In this document: positions 40,360 through 49,583 of the stretch, piece after piece
Layout: each line of letters opens with the position of its first letter
Numbering within the stretch: position 1 is the stretch's first letter
Assembly: GCA_030431455.1 (NCBI GenBank)
Contig: JAUIJE010000013.1
Span: 62,001-126,000 of the forward strand
DNA: 64,000 bases
Direction of reading: 5' to 3'
Source of the DNA: a bacterium
GTDB taxonomy: Bacteria > Myxococcota > UBA727 > JAUIJE01
Notes under the pieces: model-generated
The model's input: only the letters and a program-made list of their open reading frames with translations
Told to the model about the DNA's origin: nothing
Databases searched by the model: none
Program-made: the position numbers and the translations under genes

Positions 40360-41130
40360 ATGCACTCCAAATGGATCGCACTTTCTCTTTGTCTGGCCGC
40401 GGGCACCGCGGTCGCCGCCGGGTCCTCGTTGCCCCGCGCGGTGGCCGATCTCCTGACCGAGGTGGAATCCCTCGGTCAGGAGATTTCTCTTCTGCGCGCC
40501 GAGACCCAATCTCTGCGCATCGAGGGCGCGGCGCAGCTCGCCGCCCTCGACGGCGATGTCGAAGCCGAGCGCCGGCGCCTCGCCGACCTGCAACAAAGCG
40601 CGCGGGACCGCCGCCCCCCAGGCGACGATGACCAATACGACCTGCGCGCGGCGGTCTCGTACGGCCTAAAGGAGGCACGAGCGCTCATCACCAAAGGCGC
40701 GCCCTACCGCGTGGCCGAACGCACCCAAGAACTCGACGACCTCGCCGCCAGCCTGGACGCGGGCGCGCCCCCCGCCGAGGTGGCGGCCCGGCTGTTCTCA
40801 TTCCTCGACGACCACCGGCGCCTCGCCACCCGCATCGGCCGCGACACGGTGGACGTCACCGGGCCCGACGGCACCCGCCGGCTCGGCACCGCGCTGCGCA
40901 TGGGCACCTTGGCCCTGTTCGCCGAGACCCAGTCCGGCGCCGTGCTCCGCAGCGACACCCACGCCGACGGCACCTACGCCTGGACCACCCTCGAGGGACC
41001 GGACGCACAGCTCGTGCAGGAGGCCCTGGAGGCGATGAAGAACGGCAAACAAGCCGGCCAGTTCACCCTGCCGGTGGGGCCCTTGCCCACCCAGAAAAGC
41101 GCCGCGCCGGTGGTGGAGACAACGCCATGA
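40360..41130 (+). CDS. DUF3450 periplasmic coiled-coil protein
   Basis: The 256-residue product starts at the ATG at 40360, preceded by AGGAG. It has a Sec signal (ending AAGTAVAA) and then a coiled coil (LTEVESLGQEISLLRAETQSL, residues 28-75). The C-terminal half matches DUF3450, including LFSFLDDHRRLATRIGRDTVDV and LRMGTLALFAETQSG. In known gammaproteobacterial loci this family precedes a TtpC-like ExbB homologue, exactly as here. Its stop overlaps the next ATG. Confidence 0.9.
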   Translation: MHSKWIALSLCLAAGTAVAAGSSLPRAVADLLTEVESLGQEISLLRAETQSLRIEGAAQLAALDGDVEAERRRLADLQQSARDRRPPGDDDQYDLRAAVSYGLKEARALITKGAPYRVAERTQELDDLAASLDAGAPPAEVAARLFSFLDDHRRLATRIGRDTVDVTGPDGTRRLGTALRMGTLALFAETQSGAVLRSDTHADGTYAWTTLEGPDAQLVQEALEAMKNGKQAGQFTLPVGPLPTQKSAAPVVETTP

Positions 41131-42512
41131 ACAAGCCCACCATCTGGTCGCTCTCCGCCGCAATCTTTACGACACTTTTGGGATCGTCTTCGGCGCTGGC
41201 CGCCGGGGGCGAGACCCCACGTCTCAAGGCCGCGTACCAAGAAGAGGTCGCCTACCTCCGCGAGGAGCAACGCGCGCTCAAGACCCTGCGCGACGACCTC
41301 GACAAAGCGCTGCAAGCAGCCCAGCGCGACCTCGCGCAAAAACGCGCCGCCCGCACCGCGGAGCTGTCCCGCCTGCGCCGAGAGTCGGCCGCGCTCGAAC
41401 GGTCGTTGGTGCTGCTCGAGGACCAAGCCGCCCAGCGCGACGCGGTCCGCGACCAGCTCGAGACCCTGGTCGCCGCGGCCCGCGGGGACACCCTGGCCGC
41501 GCGGCTGCGCGCGGCGGTGGACACCAATGTGACGGCCTTGGCCGCCCTCGGGGCCGTGACCAAGGCGCCGGGCACGTTCTTCAACCCCGCCGGCGAAGAG
41601 GTGAACGGCACCGTGGTCCACGTCGGGGGCGTGGCCGCCTACGGGCTTTTGGGCGGCCGAGGCTTCGTGCTCACCCCCGTGGGCGGCGGCGCGCTCAAGG
41701 CCAGCACCCCGCTGTCGGCCGAGGCGATCGAACGCATCGCGCGCGGTGACGCCGCGGGCACGGTGCCGGTCCTGCTGTGGCCGGACAAAGACGTGGCCTT
41801 CACCCCGCGGGCGGAAAAGACCTTTGCCGACACATTGCGCGCGGCGGGGCCCATCGGGGGCGTGATCGTGGCGCTGTTCTGTCTCGGGGTGTTGCTCATC
41901 TTGGCGCGGGCGGGGCTGTTGTTGTCCGCGGCGCGCAAGGTCGACAAGTACCGCTTCGGCATCGTCGAGCAGGCCATCGCGCACAACCTCGCCGCGTGCC
42001 GTGCCCTGTGCGAACAGCACGGGGTGTTGCGCCGCGCGGTGGGCCCGGTGATCGACGCCGCTCACCTCGACTGGGACGCGCGCGAGGACATCGCGGGCGA
42101 AGGCGTGCTCGCCGCCAGCGAGACCCTCGAGCGGTTCTCGACGGTGATTCTCGTCATCGCCGCGGTGGCGCCCCTGCTCGGCCTGCTCGGCACGGTCACG
42201 GGCATGATCGCGACCTTTGATTCCATCACCGCGTTCGGCACCGGGGACCCCCGCGTGCTGTCTGGCGGCATCTCGGAAGCGTTGATCACCACCGAGCTCG
42301 GTCTCATCGTGGCCATCACCTCGCTGTTCTTGGGCCAGGTGTTGGCCGCGTACGGCCAGCGCACCCTCGGCCGGCTCGAGAGTTGTGCCCTGTCGGTGGC
42401 CCACGCCCTGGCGGACAATCCCGCCCACGTGGTGCGCGCCGACGTGCGCCGGCACCCGCTGGCGAACGACACCGGCCGGTCGGCGCCGGCCAAGGAAGTG
42501 GCCCACGCATGA
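41127..42512 (+). CDS. TtpC-like MotA/TolQ/ExbB proton channel family protein
   Basis: The 461-residue product has an ATGA overlap with DUF3450. It has a signal peptide, a periplasmic coiled coil (about 30-115), a beta-rich periplasmic domain (160-235), a membrane helix (IGGVIVALFCLGVLLILARAGLLL) and a C-terminal TolQ/ExbB module with APLLGLLGTVTGMIATFDSI and SEALITTELGLIVAITSLFLGQVLAAYGQR. The arrangement is that of TtpC, the accessory protein of Vibrio TonB2/TonB3 systems. It should join ExbB/ExbD in coupling proton flow to TonB. Confidence 0.9.
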   Translation: MNKPTIWSLSAAIFTTLLGSSSALAAGGETPRLKAAYQEEVAYLREEQRALKTLRDDLDKALQAAQRDLAQKRAARTAELSRLRRESAALERSLVLLEDQAAQRDAVRDQLETLVAAARGDTLAARLRAAVDTNVTALAALGAVTKAPGTFFNPAGEEVNGTVVHVGGVAAYGLLGGRGFVLTPVGGGALKASTPLSAEAIERIARGDAAGTVPVLLWPDKDVAFTPRAEKTFADTLRAAGPIGGVIVALFCLGVLLILARAGLLLSAARKVDKYRFGIVEQAIAHNLAACRALCEQHGVLRRAVGPVIDAAHLDWDAREDIAGEGVLAASETLERFSTVILVIAAVAPLLGLLGTVTGMIATFDSITAFGTGDPRVLSGGISEALITTELGLIVAITSLFLGQVLAAYGQRTLGRLESCALSVAHALADNPAHVVRADVRRHPLANDTGRSAPAKEVAHA

Positions 42513-43009
42513 GCGCGTTCGCCCTCGCCGGCCCCCTCGGGGTGGTGCTGCTGTTGTGCGCGGCGCTGCTCGGCGCCGCCCTCGGCGACCGCGCGCTGAC
42601 CTTGTGGGGGGCACGACGGCAGGTGCGCGCGCTCGCGCCCCCCGCCCCCTCGGCGGACGGCACCGCGCGTTTTTTCCACGTCGTGGGCGCGTTGGATGCG
42701 CTGCTCGGGCGACACCGGGCGGTGGTGCACGTGCTCGTGGTGCTCGCGCCGCTGCTCGGCCTGCTCGGCACGGTGATGGGCATGATCGACACGTTCTCTG
42801 CTTTGACAGATGCAGAAGTCTATGAACGAAGCGGCGGGGTGGCCGCGGGGGTGAGCCAGGCCTTGATCACCACCGAGCTCGGTCTGGTGATCGCCGCCCC
42901 CGGGGTGTTGCTCTCGCGCATGCTCACCCGCCAAGAGGAGAGCGTGCGCAACCGGCTGGGGGCGGCGGTGGCCGACGCGCGCCGACGACGACGAGGAGTG
43001 GCGGCATGA
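42509..43009 (+). CDS. exbB: ExbB-type proton channel subunit
   Basis: This short 166-residue ExbB has an ATGA overlap with the TtpC-like gene. Three membrane helices are visible, with the conserved APLLGLLGTVMGMIDTFSAL and GVSQALITTELGLVIAAPGVLLSRML pair that line the channel. The length is typical of the second, shorter ExbB in TtpC-containing operons. It forms the inner-membrane proton-conducting complex with ExbD. Confidence 0.93.
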   Translation: MSAFALAGPLGVVLLLCAALLGAALGDRALTLWGARRQVRALAPPAPSADGTARFFHVVGALDALLGRHRAVVHVLVVLAPLLGLLGTVMGMIDTFSALTDAEVYERSGGVAAGVSQALITTELGLVIAAPGVLLSRMLTRQEESVRNRLGAAVADARRRRRGVAA

Positions 43010-43422
43010 GTGCGCTGTCTGTGAGCCGACGCAAATCCCAGGACACCGGCGTCGACATCTCGCCGCTGATCGACATGGTGTTCATCCTGCTCATCTTCTT
43101 CATGGTCACGACCACGTTCGTGAAGGACAAGAAGCTCGACATCGAACGCCCCAGCGCGTCCTCGAGCGAGACCGTGTCCGACACCGCGGTCCGGGTCCAG
43201 GTCACCGCCGATGGCGCGGTCTACGTCGGGGGCGTGCTCACCCGCTCGTTTATGGTCAAAGACCGGGTCGAACACGCCCTGTCCGCGGGCGCACAAAAGG
43301 ACGTGGTGGTCATCGCCGACCGCACGACCTCCGCCGACCGCCTCATCGACGTCGTGGACCAATGCCGCCAAGCCGGCGCCGCCCACGTCGGTGTGGCCAC
43401 CTCGGACGAGGCCGGCGGATGA
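43006..43422 (+). CDS. exbD: ExbD-type proton channel subunit
   Basis: The 138-residue product has an ATGA overlap with exbB. An N-terminal cytoplasmic segment is followed by VDISPLIDMVFILLIFFMVTTTF, which contains the single membrane helix with the proton-carrying Asp. The periplasmic domain carries AVRVQVTADGAVYVGGVL and VVVIADRTTSADRLIDVVDQCRQAGAAHVGVAT, as in ExbD/TolR. Confidence 0.95.
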   Translation: MSALSVSRRKSQDTGVDISPLIDMVFILLIFFMVTTTFVKDKKLDIERPSASSSETVSDTAVRVQVTADGAVYVGGVLTRSFMVKDRVEHALSAGAQKDVVVIADRTTSADRLIDVVDQCRQAGAAHVGVATSDEAGG

Positions 43423-44069
43423 TCGTGAAGGGGCCGCCCCGCCTCGTGCGCGCCGCCGCCGCTCTGTGTGGCGCGGCGGTGTTCGTCGCCGCCTTCGCCG
43501 GCGCGCTCTACGCGGTGTCGCAAAAGCCCGAGCCCCCGGCGAAAAAGACCGCCGCCGCCCACGCGGTGGTGCTCACCAAGACCAAACCCCCGCCGCAGAA
43601 AAAGAAGACCCCGCAGCGCACGCGCCGGCGCGCGGCCCGGGCCTCCAAGTCGTTGGCCCCGCCCCCGGTGGGCGGCGGGCTGACCCCGGGGGGCTTTTCC
43701 CTCGGCCCGGCCCTCGACGCGGCCCAAGCCGACAGCCTCACCGACGAGCTCGTGGGCGACACCTCGGACATCGCGCTCACCGCCGACACCGTGGACAGCC
43801 CGCCGCGCATCGTGAAGGGCGCGACCCCCGAATACCCCGCCGCTCTCCGGCGGCGTGGGGTCGAAGGCGAGGTCCTGCTCGCTCTCGTCATCGCCCCCGA
43901 CGGCCGGGTCACCTCCTCGCGGGTGCTCGCGTCCGAGCCGCCCGGCGTATTCGATGCCTATGCATTGGCGGCGGCGGACAAGACCCGATTCAATCCCCAA
44001 ACCAAAAACGGCGAACCCGTGTCCACCCGGGTCGAGCTGCCCTACGTCTGGAGCTTGTCCCAACCATGA
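43419..44069 (+). CDS. tonB: TonB energy transducer
   Basis: The 216-residue product has an ATGA overlap with exbD. It has one N-terminal membrane helix (about 10-35), a Lys/Pro-rich periplasm-spanning segment (KPEPPAKK, TKPPPQKKK) and a C-terminal TonB domain: IVKGATPEYPAALRRRGVEGEVLLALVIAPDGRV...VFDAYALAAADKTRFNP. It transmits proton-driven force to the receptor encoded downstream. Confidence 0.95.
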   Translation: MIVKGPPRLVRAAAALCGAAVFVAAFAGALYAVSQKPEPPAKKTAAAHAVVLTKTKPPPQKKKTPQRTRRRAARASKSLAPPPVGGGLTPGGFSLGPALDAAQADSLTDELVGDTSDIALTADTVDSPPRIVKGATPEYPAALRRRGVEGEVLLALVIAPDGRVTSSRVLASEPPGVFDAYALAAADKTRFNPQTKNGEPVSTRVELPYVWSLSQP

Positions 44070-45190
44070 CCGGACTCTGGCTCGCCCTGTGGCTCGTGGG
44101 CGCGACCCCGTCGGCGGCCGACGACGTCGATCCCGTCGACATCGCGGCCAAGCTGCTCTCGGCCCGCGACCACCAGGGCGCGCTCACCGTGCTCGACGAG
44201 GCCGCCCCCCCGGAGGAGGACCTCGCCCGCGCCCGGTTTCACACCATGAAGGGGCTCGCACACCTCGGGCTGCACCAAGCCCACGACGCCAAGCGAGAGC
44301 TGCGCGACGCGGTGCGCTTCTCCGCCCGCGGGGGGGCCGATGACCGCCGGCTCTTTTTGGCCCTGGCCCGGGCCGCGGCCGACGACGAAGACTGCGCGAT
44401 GGCCCTCGATGCCCTGCAGAGCTACGGCCCGGATTTGTATCGAAGGCCCGACGCGGTCCGCCTGCGGGCCCGGTGCTTCGTCGAGCAAAAGCGGCCCGGC
44501 GCGGCCTACGCGACCTTGCGCCGCGGGGCCGAGACCATCCTCACCGCCGACGCCCTGAGCGAACAGCAGGTGGTGTTCTTGCTCGAACGCAAACTGCGCC
44601 AAGCCGCCCTCGACGTGGCCCTGGCCCGCGCGCCCCACCAAGAGGCGGACGCGGGGTTGTCGCTCATCGGCCGCTTCGCCGAACACGGCGCGCACCGCGA
44701 GGCCCACGCCCTTTGCTTGGCCCTGATGACGGTGTTTCCCGACGACGCGCGGTTCGTGCGCCGCCGCGCCTATGCCTTGATCGACATGGGCCACCTCAGC
44801 CGCGCGGCCCGGGTGCTCGAGGGCCTCGCCCACCAAGACGGGGCGCTCTACCGCGACGCGGCCGAGCTCTACCGACGACAAGGCCGGCTCTCGCGCGCCC
44901 TGGTGCTCAACCGCCGGGTGCCCGACCAGGACGAACGCTTGGTGCAACGCTTCGGTCTGCTCGTCGACGCCGGCGCCGACGCCCGGGCCCGCGCGTTGTT
45001 GCCGCGGCTGTCGCGGCGCGGCCTGCTCGATTCCGACGACATGCGCTACGCCGCCGCCTACGTGCACCTGCGCGTGGGGGCCATCGACGATGCCCGCGAA
45101 GCGGCCCGCGACATCCACAACCATGAACAGCGGGTGGCCATCACCGAAGCCCTCGACCGCTGCAGCACGGGGGAAGCGGCGTGTTTCTAG
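44066..45190 (+). CDS. TPR-repeat periplasmic protein of the TonB operon
   Basis: The 374-residue product has an ATGA overlap with tonB. It has a Sec signal (MTGLWLALWLVGATPSAA) followed by helical TPR-like units of about 34 residues (ARFHTMKGLAHLGLHQAHDAKRELRDAV, LYRDAAELYRRQGRLSRALVLNR). TPR proteins occupy this position in related TonB3-type loci. They probably scaffold the TonB complex or receptor; the precise role is unknown. Its end overlaps the receptor's GTG by 10 bases. Confidence 0.88.
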   Translation: MTGLWLALWLVGATPSAADDVDPVDIAAKLLSARDHQGALTVLDEAAPPEEDLARARFHTMKGLAHLGLHQAHDAKRELRDAVRFSARGGADDRRLFLALARAAADDEDCAMALDALQSYGPDLYRRPDAVRLRARCFVEQKRPGAAYATLRRGAETILTADALSEQQVVFLLERKLRQAALDVALARAPHQEADAGLSLIGRFAEHGAHREAHALCLALMTVFPDDARFVRRRAYALIDMGHLSRAARVLEGLAHQDGALYRDAAELYRRQGRLSRALVLNRRVPDQDERLVQRFGLLVDAGADARARALLPRLSRRGLLDSDDMRYAAAYVHLRVGAIDDAREAARDIHNHEQRVAITEALDRCSTGEAACF

Positions 45191-48100
45191 TCTCTGCGCT
45201 CGGCCTCGTGCTCGCCCTGCCCGCGTCCCAGCCCGACGACGTGGCCCATGCCCGGGTCGAAGCGACCGCGCGCGCGCCGGTCACGGTGCTCGTGTTCGAC
45301 GAGGCCGGCGCCCCCCTGCCCGGGGTCGAAATCCTGGCCAGCCCGGCCGCCACCGCGCCGGTGGCCGTGACCGACGACGTCGGGGGCGCGACCTTCCCGG
45401 GACGGGCGGTGGTCTTTCTGCGCGCCCCGGGCCAAGCCGCGGTGCGGGTGGAGCTCACCGTTGGGGTCACCGACCATGTGGTCGACCTCGGCCCCACCGG
45501 GGCGAGCGTGCGAGGGCTCGACCCCGCGGACCGCGCCGTGGCTGAAGTCGACGTTCGCGCGAGTGTCGAAGCGACCGCGCAGGCGTGGTTGCACGGCGCC
45601 GTGACCGGCGAGGACGGCACCCCGCTCGGTGGGGTGCGGGTGTTGGTCGAGGGCGTGCCCGATGCCGCCACCACCGACGACCAAGGGCGTTTCCGGGTCA
45701 AGGTCCCCACCGGGCAAAGGCGGGTAAGCTTCATCGAGGCCGACCACGCGACCTTGGAGCAACAGGTCGACATCGGCCCCGCCGGGCACGACCTCGACGT
45801 GGAGATGGTCAAGGCGGGGGCGCGGCTCGCGGCGGTGACGGTGCACGCGCCCCACATCGCGGGCAGCCTCTCGTCCGCCCTCGACGAGCGCAAGAACGAA
45901 AACGCCGTCACCGAGGTGCTCAGCCGCGAGGAGTTCAAAAAGACCGGCGACGGGGACGCGGCCAAGGCGCTCAGCCGGGTCACCGGCCTGTCCGTGGTCG
46001 GGGGCCGGTACGTCTACGTGCGCGGCCTCGGCGAGCGGTACGCGAGCTCGCGGCTCAACGGCGCGGCGTTGCCCAGCCCCGAGCCCGAGCGCCGGGTGGT
46101 GCCGCTCGACCTGTTCCCCACCGCGCTCCTCGAGAGCATCACCGTGAAGAAGAGCTACTCTCCCGAACTGCCCGGTGAGTTTGGCGGGGGGGTGGTCGAG
46201 CTCAAGACCCGTTCGATTCCGGAGACGTTGGTGGCCCGGGTGTCGTTGTCGACGGGGGCGCGCAGCGGGACCACCTTCAGCCTGGCCCCGCACAGCCCCC
46301 TGGGCCTGCTCGACCCCCTCGGGCTCGACGTCGCCCGGGGCTTGCCGGGCCCGGTGGCCGCGGCCTCTGCCGACGAGGCCCTGCTGCAAAAGGACCGCTT
46401 CTCCAGCCGGGGCTACACCGCCGAAGAGCTCGAGACCTTCGGCGAGATGATGAACAACGTGTACTCCCCCGTCGACCAGCTCGTGCTCCCCGACGGGGGC
46501 TTCTCCGCCGAGGTCGGGGGCGGGACCGCGGTTGGCCCGCTCAAGCTCGGGGGACTGTTCGGGACCACGTTCAAAAACAGCGCCGCGCGGCAGGCGTTCA
46601 CCCGCGATTACTTCGTGCTCGGCGAGGGCAAGCAGCTCGAGGACGGCCACCGCTACACCTTCGACACGTTCAACCGGCGCGTGACCGGCGGCGCGATCGC
46701 GACCCTGGGCGCGTCGCTGTACGACGACCACAAGGCGACCGCGACGTTCATGCTCGGGCGCGTCACCGACAACGAAGCGCGCTGGTACGAAGGCCACAAC
46801 CGCGACGTGGGGGGCGACATCCGGGTGTCCCGGCTGCGGTTTGTGGAGCGCACCCTCGCCTTGTCCCAGTTTGCGGTGGAAAGCCGCGTGCCCGCCTTGT
46901 GGAACCTGACCTTCAACGCCCACTACACATACGCGTTGGCCGCCCGGCACGAGCCCGACCGGCGTGAGACCCGCTACGACCGCGAGGGCACGTCCGACCG
47001 GTGGCGCCTGTCCGACCGCCCCGAGGGCAACCAGCGGGTGTTCAGCGACTTGCTCGACCACAGCCACAACGTCGAGACCAGCCTCAAGTCCAAGTTCCCG
47101 GTGTGGCTGGACCAGTGGGGCTTGGTCCAAGGCGGCCTGTCCTTCGCGTACAAGACCCGGGTGGTCGACACCCGGCGCTTCAAGTTTTTGCACAAAGGCG
47201 AAAAGAGCGGTGACAGCCAAATCCTGTCCAAGGCCCCCGAACAGATCTTCACCCCCGCCAACATCGGCAGCGACGGGTTCCAGTTGGAGGAGATCACCCG
47301 CCAGACCGACAACTACGACGCCAGCCAGCTGGTGGTGGGGGCCTTTTCCCGGGGCGAACTCCCCATCGCCTTCGGCCTGCTCCTCTACGGCGGCCTCCGG
47401 CTCGAGCACGGCCGGCAGAACGTCCGCACCTATGCATTGTTCAACCCCGACAACGAGCCGGTCATCGCCGACCTCGTCACCACCGACCTGCTCCCCTCGG
47501 TGGGCGCGGTGTGGACGATCATGGACACGGTCAAGATCCGCACCGACGGCAACGTCACCTTGTCTCGTCCCGACTTCCGGGAGCTGTCGCCCGCCACCTT
47601 CAACGACGTCACCGGCGGCCGACAAATCTTTGGCAACCCCGACCTGGAGCGCGCGCTGATCATCGCCACCGACGCCCGCGTCGAATGGTACCCGGTGGCC
47701 CTCACCCAGCTCTCGCTCGGCGCCTTCTACAAACACTTCCACCGTCCCATCGAGCAGGTGGTGGTGGTCAGCGCCCAACAGTCCGTGACGTACATGAACG
47801 CCGACGCGGCCGACAACGTCGGGGTCGAGGTCGAGGCCCGCACCGACTTCGGGTTTGTGCACGACCTCCTCGAAGGGCTCTACGTCGCGGGCAACGCCGC
47901 GCTCATCTACTCACGGGTGGACCTCGGGGACGACTTCGGCATCGCCACCGCCCAGACCCGCCCGCTGCAGGGCCAGTCGCCCTACTTGCTCAACCTCCAG
48001 ACCGGCTACCAAAGCCCGACCCAGGGGACGCGCCTGTCGGTGGCCTACAACCTCACCGGTCCCAAGATCACCGACGTGGGGGCCCAAGGCGCGCCCGACA

Positions 48101-48285
48101 TCATCGAGGACCCCATCCACCGGTTGGACGTGCTCGTCAGCCAACCGCTGGGCGCGGGCTTCAGCGTCGGGGTGAGCGTCAAAAACGTGCTCAATCTCCC
48201 CATCACCCACCGCCAGGGCGAGCGCACCATCGACCAGATCCAGACCGGCCGCCAATACGGCGCCTCGCTGTCCTGGGCCTACTAG
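45181..48285 (+). CDS. TonB-dependent outer-membrane receptor
   Basis: The 1034-residue product starts at the GTG at 45181, inside the end of the TPR gene. It has a signal peptide, two carboxypeptidase-regulatory-like beta domains (about 20-115 and 130-210; GAVTGEDGTPLGGVRVLVEGVPDAATTDDQGRF) and a TonB-box-like AAVTVHA near 220. The plug follows: EVLSREEFKKTGDGDAAKALSRVTGLSV, YVYVRGLGERYASSRLNG, LFPTALLESITVKKSYSPELPGEFGGG. A large 22-strand-type barrel ends in an aromatic C terminus (LSWAY). It imports an unknown substrate with the TonB complex encoded by the same operon. Confidence 0.95.
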   Translation: MFLVSALGLVLALPASQPDDVAHARVEATARAPVTVLVFDEAGAPLPGVEILASPAATAPVAVTDDVGGATFPGRAVVFLRAPGQAAVRVELTVGVTDHVVDLGPTGASVRGLDPADRAVAEVDVRASVEATAQAWLHGAVTGEDGTPLGGVRVLVEGVPDAATTDDQGRFRVKVPTGQRRVSFIEADHATLEQQVDIGPAGHDLDVEMVKAGARLAAVTVHAPHIAGSLSSALDERKNENAVTEVLSREEFKKTGDGDAAKALSRVTGLSVVGGRYVYVRGLGERYASSRLNGAALPSPEPERRVVPLDLFPTALLESITVKKSYSPELPGEFGGGVVELKTRSIPETLVARVSLSTGARSGTTFSLAPHSPLGLLDPLGLDVARGLPGPVAAASADEALLQKDRFSSRGYTAEELETFGEMMNNVYSPVDQLVLPDGGFSAEVGGGTAVGPLKLGGLFGTTFKNSAARQAFTRDYFVLGEGKQLEDGHRYTFDTFNRRVTGGAIATLGASLYDDHKATATFMLGRVTDNEARWYEGHNRDVGGDIRVSRLRFVERTLALSQFAVESRVPALWNLTFNAHYTYALAARHEPDRRETRYDREGTSDRWRLSDRPEGNQRVFSDLLDHSHNVETSLKSKFPVWLDQWGLVQGGLSFAYKTRVVDTRRFKFLHKGEKSGDSQILSKAPEQIFTPANIGSDGFQLEEITRQTDNYDASQLVVGAFSRGELPIAFGLLLYGGLRLEHGRQNVRTYALFNPDNEPVIADLVTTDLLPSVGAVWTIMDTVKIRTDGNVTLSRPDFRELSPATFNDVTGGRQIFGNPDLERALIIATDARVEWYPVALTQLSLGAFYKHFHRPIEQVVVVSAQQSVTYMNADAADNVGVEVEARTDFGFVHDLLEGLYVAGNAALIYSRVDLGDDFGIATAQTRPLQGQSPYLLNLQTGYQSPTQGTRLSVAYNLTGPKITDVGAQGAPDIIEDPIHRLDVLVSQPLGAGFSVGVSVKNVLNLPITHRQGERTIDQIQTGRQYGASLSWAY

Positions 48286-48296
48286 TCCGCGCCGCC

Positions 48297-48755
48297 CTAC
48301 TGGGGCGCGCTGTCCTCGGGGCGCGGCTCGCTTGGCGCGGTTTTGTCCGCCAAGGCGACGGGGAGCTTTTCGATGAAACACGAGGACTCGTTGCACACGC
48401 TCACCGCGACTTCGCCGGTGAGCGGGGCCGCGGTTTTGGCCCGGTACGGCACGGTCCACGACGCGTGCTGCTCGTCGGTGTGCGTGACCGGGGCGGGGTC
48501 CTGGAACGTCACCGCCGGGTGCTTCGCGGGGGTGAAGCGGTGGGGGTACTCTTTGTTCACGTGGGTGTCGCCGGTGGCCACCACCGCAAATGTCACTGCG
48601 CAGTCTTGGCCGACAGAACAAGCCGGGGCCTGTGCGTCGAGCACCACGAAGTTCTTTTTGGCCTGCGCCGACCGCGGCCCGATGGTCTCGGGGGCGGCGG
48701 TGGTCTGGCACCCGGCGAGGGCGGCGACGCCCAACCACAGCAGACCGCGCGTCAT
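48297..48755 (-). CDS. DsbD N-domain-like redox lipoprotein
   Basis: The 152-residue product has a lipobox ending ALAGC (Cys16). The mature part has the layout of the immunoglobulin-like N-terminal domain of DsbD: an NKEYPHRFTPAKHPAVTF stretch and a late SVCNESSCFIEKLPVAL segment with two cysteines five residues apart. It may pass electrons or contact the redoxin whose gene precedes it. The ATG overlaps the redoxin stop (ATGA). It converges on the TonB receptor gene with 11 bases between. Confidence 0.78.
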   Translation of the reverse strand: MTRGLLWLGVAALAGCQTTAAPETIGPRSAQAKKNFVVLDAQAPACSVGQDCAVTFAVVATGDTHVNKEYPHRFTPAKHPAVTFQDPAPVTHTDEQHASWTVPYRAKTAAPLTGEVAVSVCNESSCFIEKLPVALADKTAPSEPRPEDSAPQ

Positions 48756-49453
48756 GACGCGTACTTCACGCTGCAGCCATAGGCTTTGCTCGTGGGCACC
48801 TTCACGGGCTGGCCGGCGGCCAGCGCCTTGAGCGCCTCGTCGACGTAGTTGACCAAGGTTCCGCCCTCGGGGGTCTGGCCCTCGCCGTCGGGGGAGTTGT
48901 CGATGGCCCCGGCATAGACCACGGTGCCGTTCGGGTCGATCACCACCATTTGCGGGGTGTTGGTCGCGCCGTAGGTCCGGCCCACCGCCCCGTCGACGTC
49001 GCGGAGCACAGGGTGGGCGAGCTTCCACTTGGTCTTGGCGTCGCGGTTGACCGCGGGGTCGTGGCCCTGTTTGCCCGCGGCCCCGGAGTTGATGGCGAGC
49101 CACACCACCCCGTCCTGGGCGTGCCGGGCGGCCGCGTCTTTGAGCGATCCCGGCCCGTGGGAGGCCTTGACGAAGGGACACTCCGGGTTGAACCACTCGA
49201 GCACCACCGTCTTGCCGGCAAACTGTGACAAGCTGACGTCCTTGCCGTCGAGGTCGGCGAGGGTGAAGTCGGGGGCTTTTTTGCCCACCAACGTCGCGGC
49301 CTTGGCCCGGGACGGCGGGGCCTTGTCGTCGGGCGCCGCCTCGGGCGCGGCCGCGGACGGCGCGGGGGCGTCGCCGGTCGGCTCTTTGTGCTCCTTGGTT
49401 TCGCTACACGCCGACAACAACGTCAAGCCCAACAGCCAGCCCAGCTTCTTCAT
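48752..49453 (-). CDS. Redoxin (AhpC/TSA-like) lipoprotein
   Basis: The 233-residue product has GGAGGG before the ATG and a lipobox ending TLLSAC (Cys16), then a Pro/Ala linker. The thioredoxin fold has GKKAPDFTLADLDGKDVSLSQFAGKTVVLEWFNPECPFVKASHG with one active-site Cys (ECPF, no second Cys at the CxxC position), TPQMVVIDPNGTVVYAGAIDN and a C-terminal Cys (YGCSVKY) that could resolve. It is likely a membrane-anchored peroxiredoxin-like reductase, coupled to the DsbD-like lipoprotein. Confidence 0.88.
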   Translation of the reverse strand: MKKLGWLLGLTLLSACSETKEHKEPTGDAPAPSAAAPEAAPDDKAPPSRAKAATLVGKKAPDFTLADLDGKDVSLSQFAGKTVVLEWFNPECPFVKASHGPGSLKDAAARHAQDGVVWLAINSGAAGKQGHDPAVNRDAKTKWKLAHPVLRDVDGAVGRTYGATNTPQMVVIDPNGTVVYAGAIDNSPDGEGQTPEGGTLVNYVDEALKALAAGQPVKVPTSKAYGCSVKYAS

Positions 49454-49536
49454 CGCACCCTCCGTGGTTCGGTGGCGGTTGTAGCAACTTCCACCCGGGG
49501 TGCACACGCGGGGCGACCCCACGGGGGGCCAAAAGA

Positions 49537-49564
49537 AAAAGGCCCCGCTTGCGCAGGGCCTTTT
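49537..49564 (-). terminator. Intrinsic terminator of the Cys-rich protein gene
   Basis: Nine-bp arms AAAAGGCCC / GGGCCTTTT with a 10-base loop begin 19 bases after the stop at 49584 on the minus strand. The RNA made from that strand ends the stem in a U-rich tract (TTTTTCTTTT), the canonical form. Confidence 0.85.
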
Positions 49565-49583
49565 CCGCTCTTCACCATTGGCC

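Noticed and set aside
45187-47862. Minus-strand open frame of 891 codons opposite the TonB-dependent receptor
   Set aside because: The receptor has clear plug and barrel motifs and fits a coupled operon; the opposite frame shows no family or start signal.
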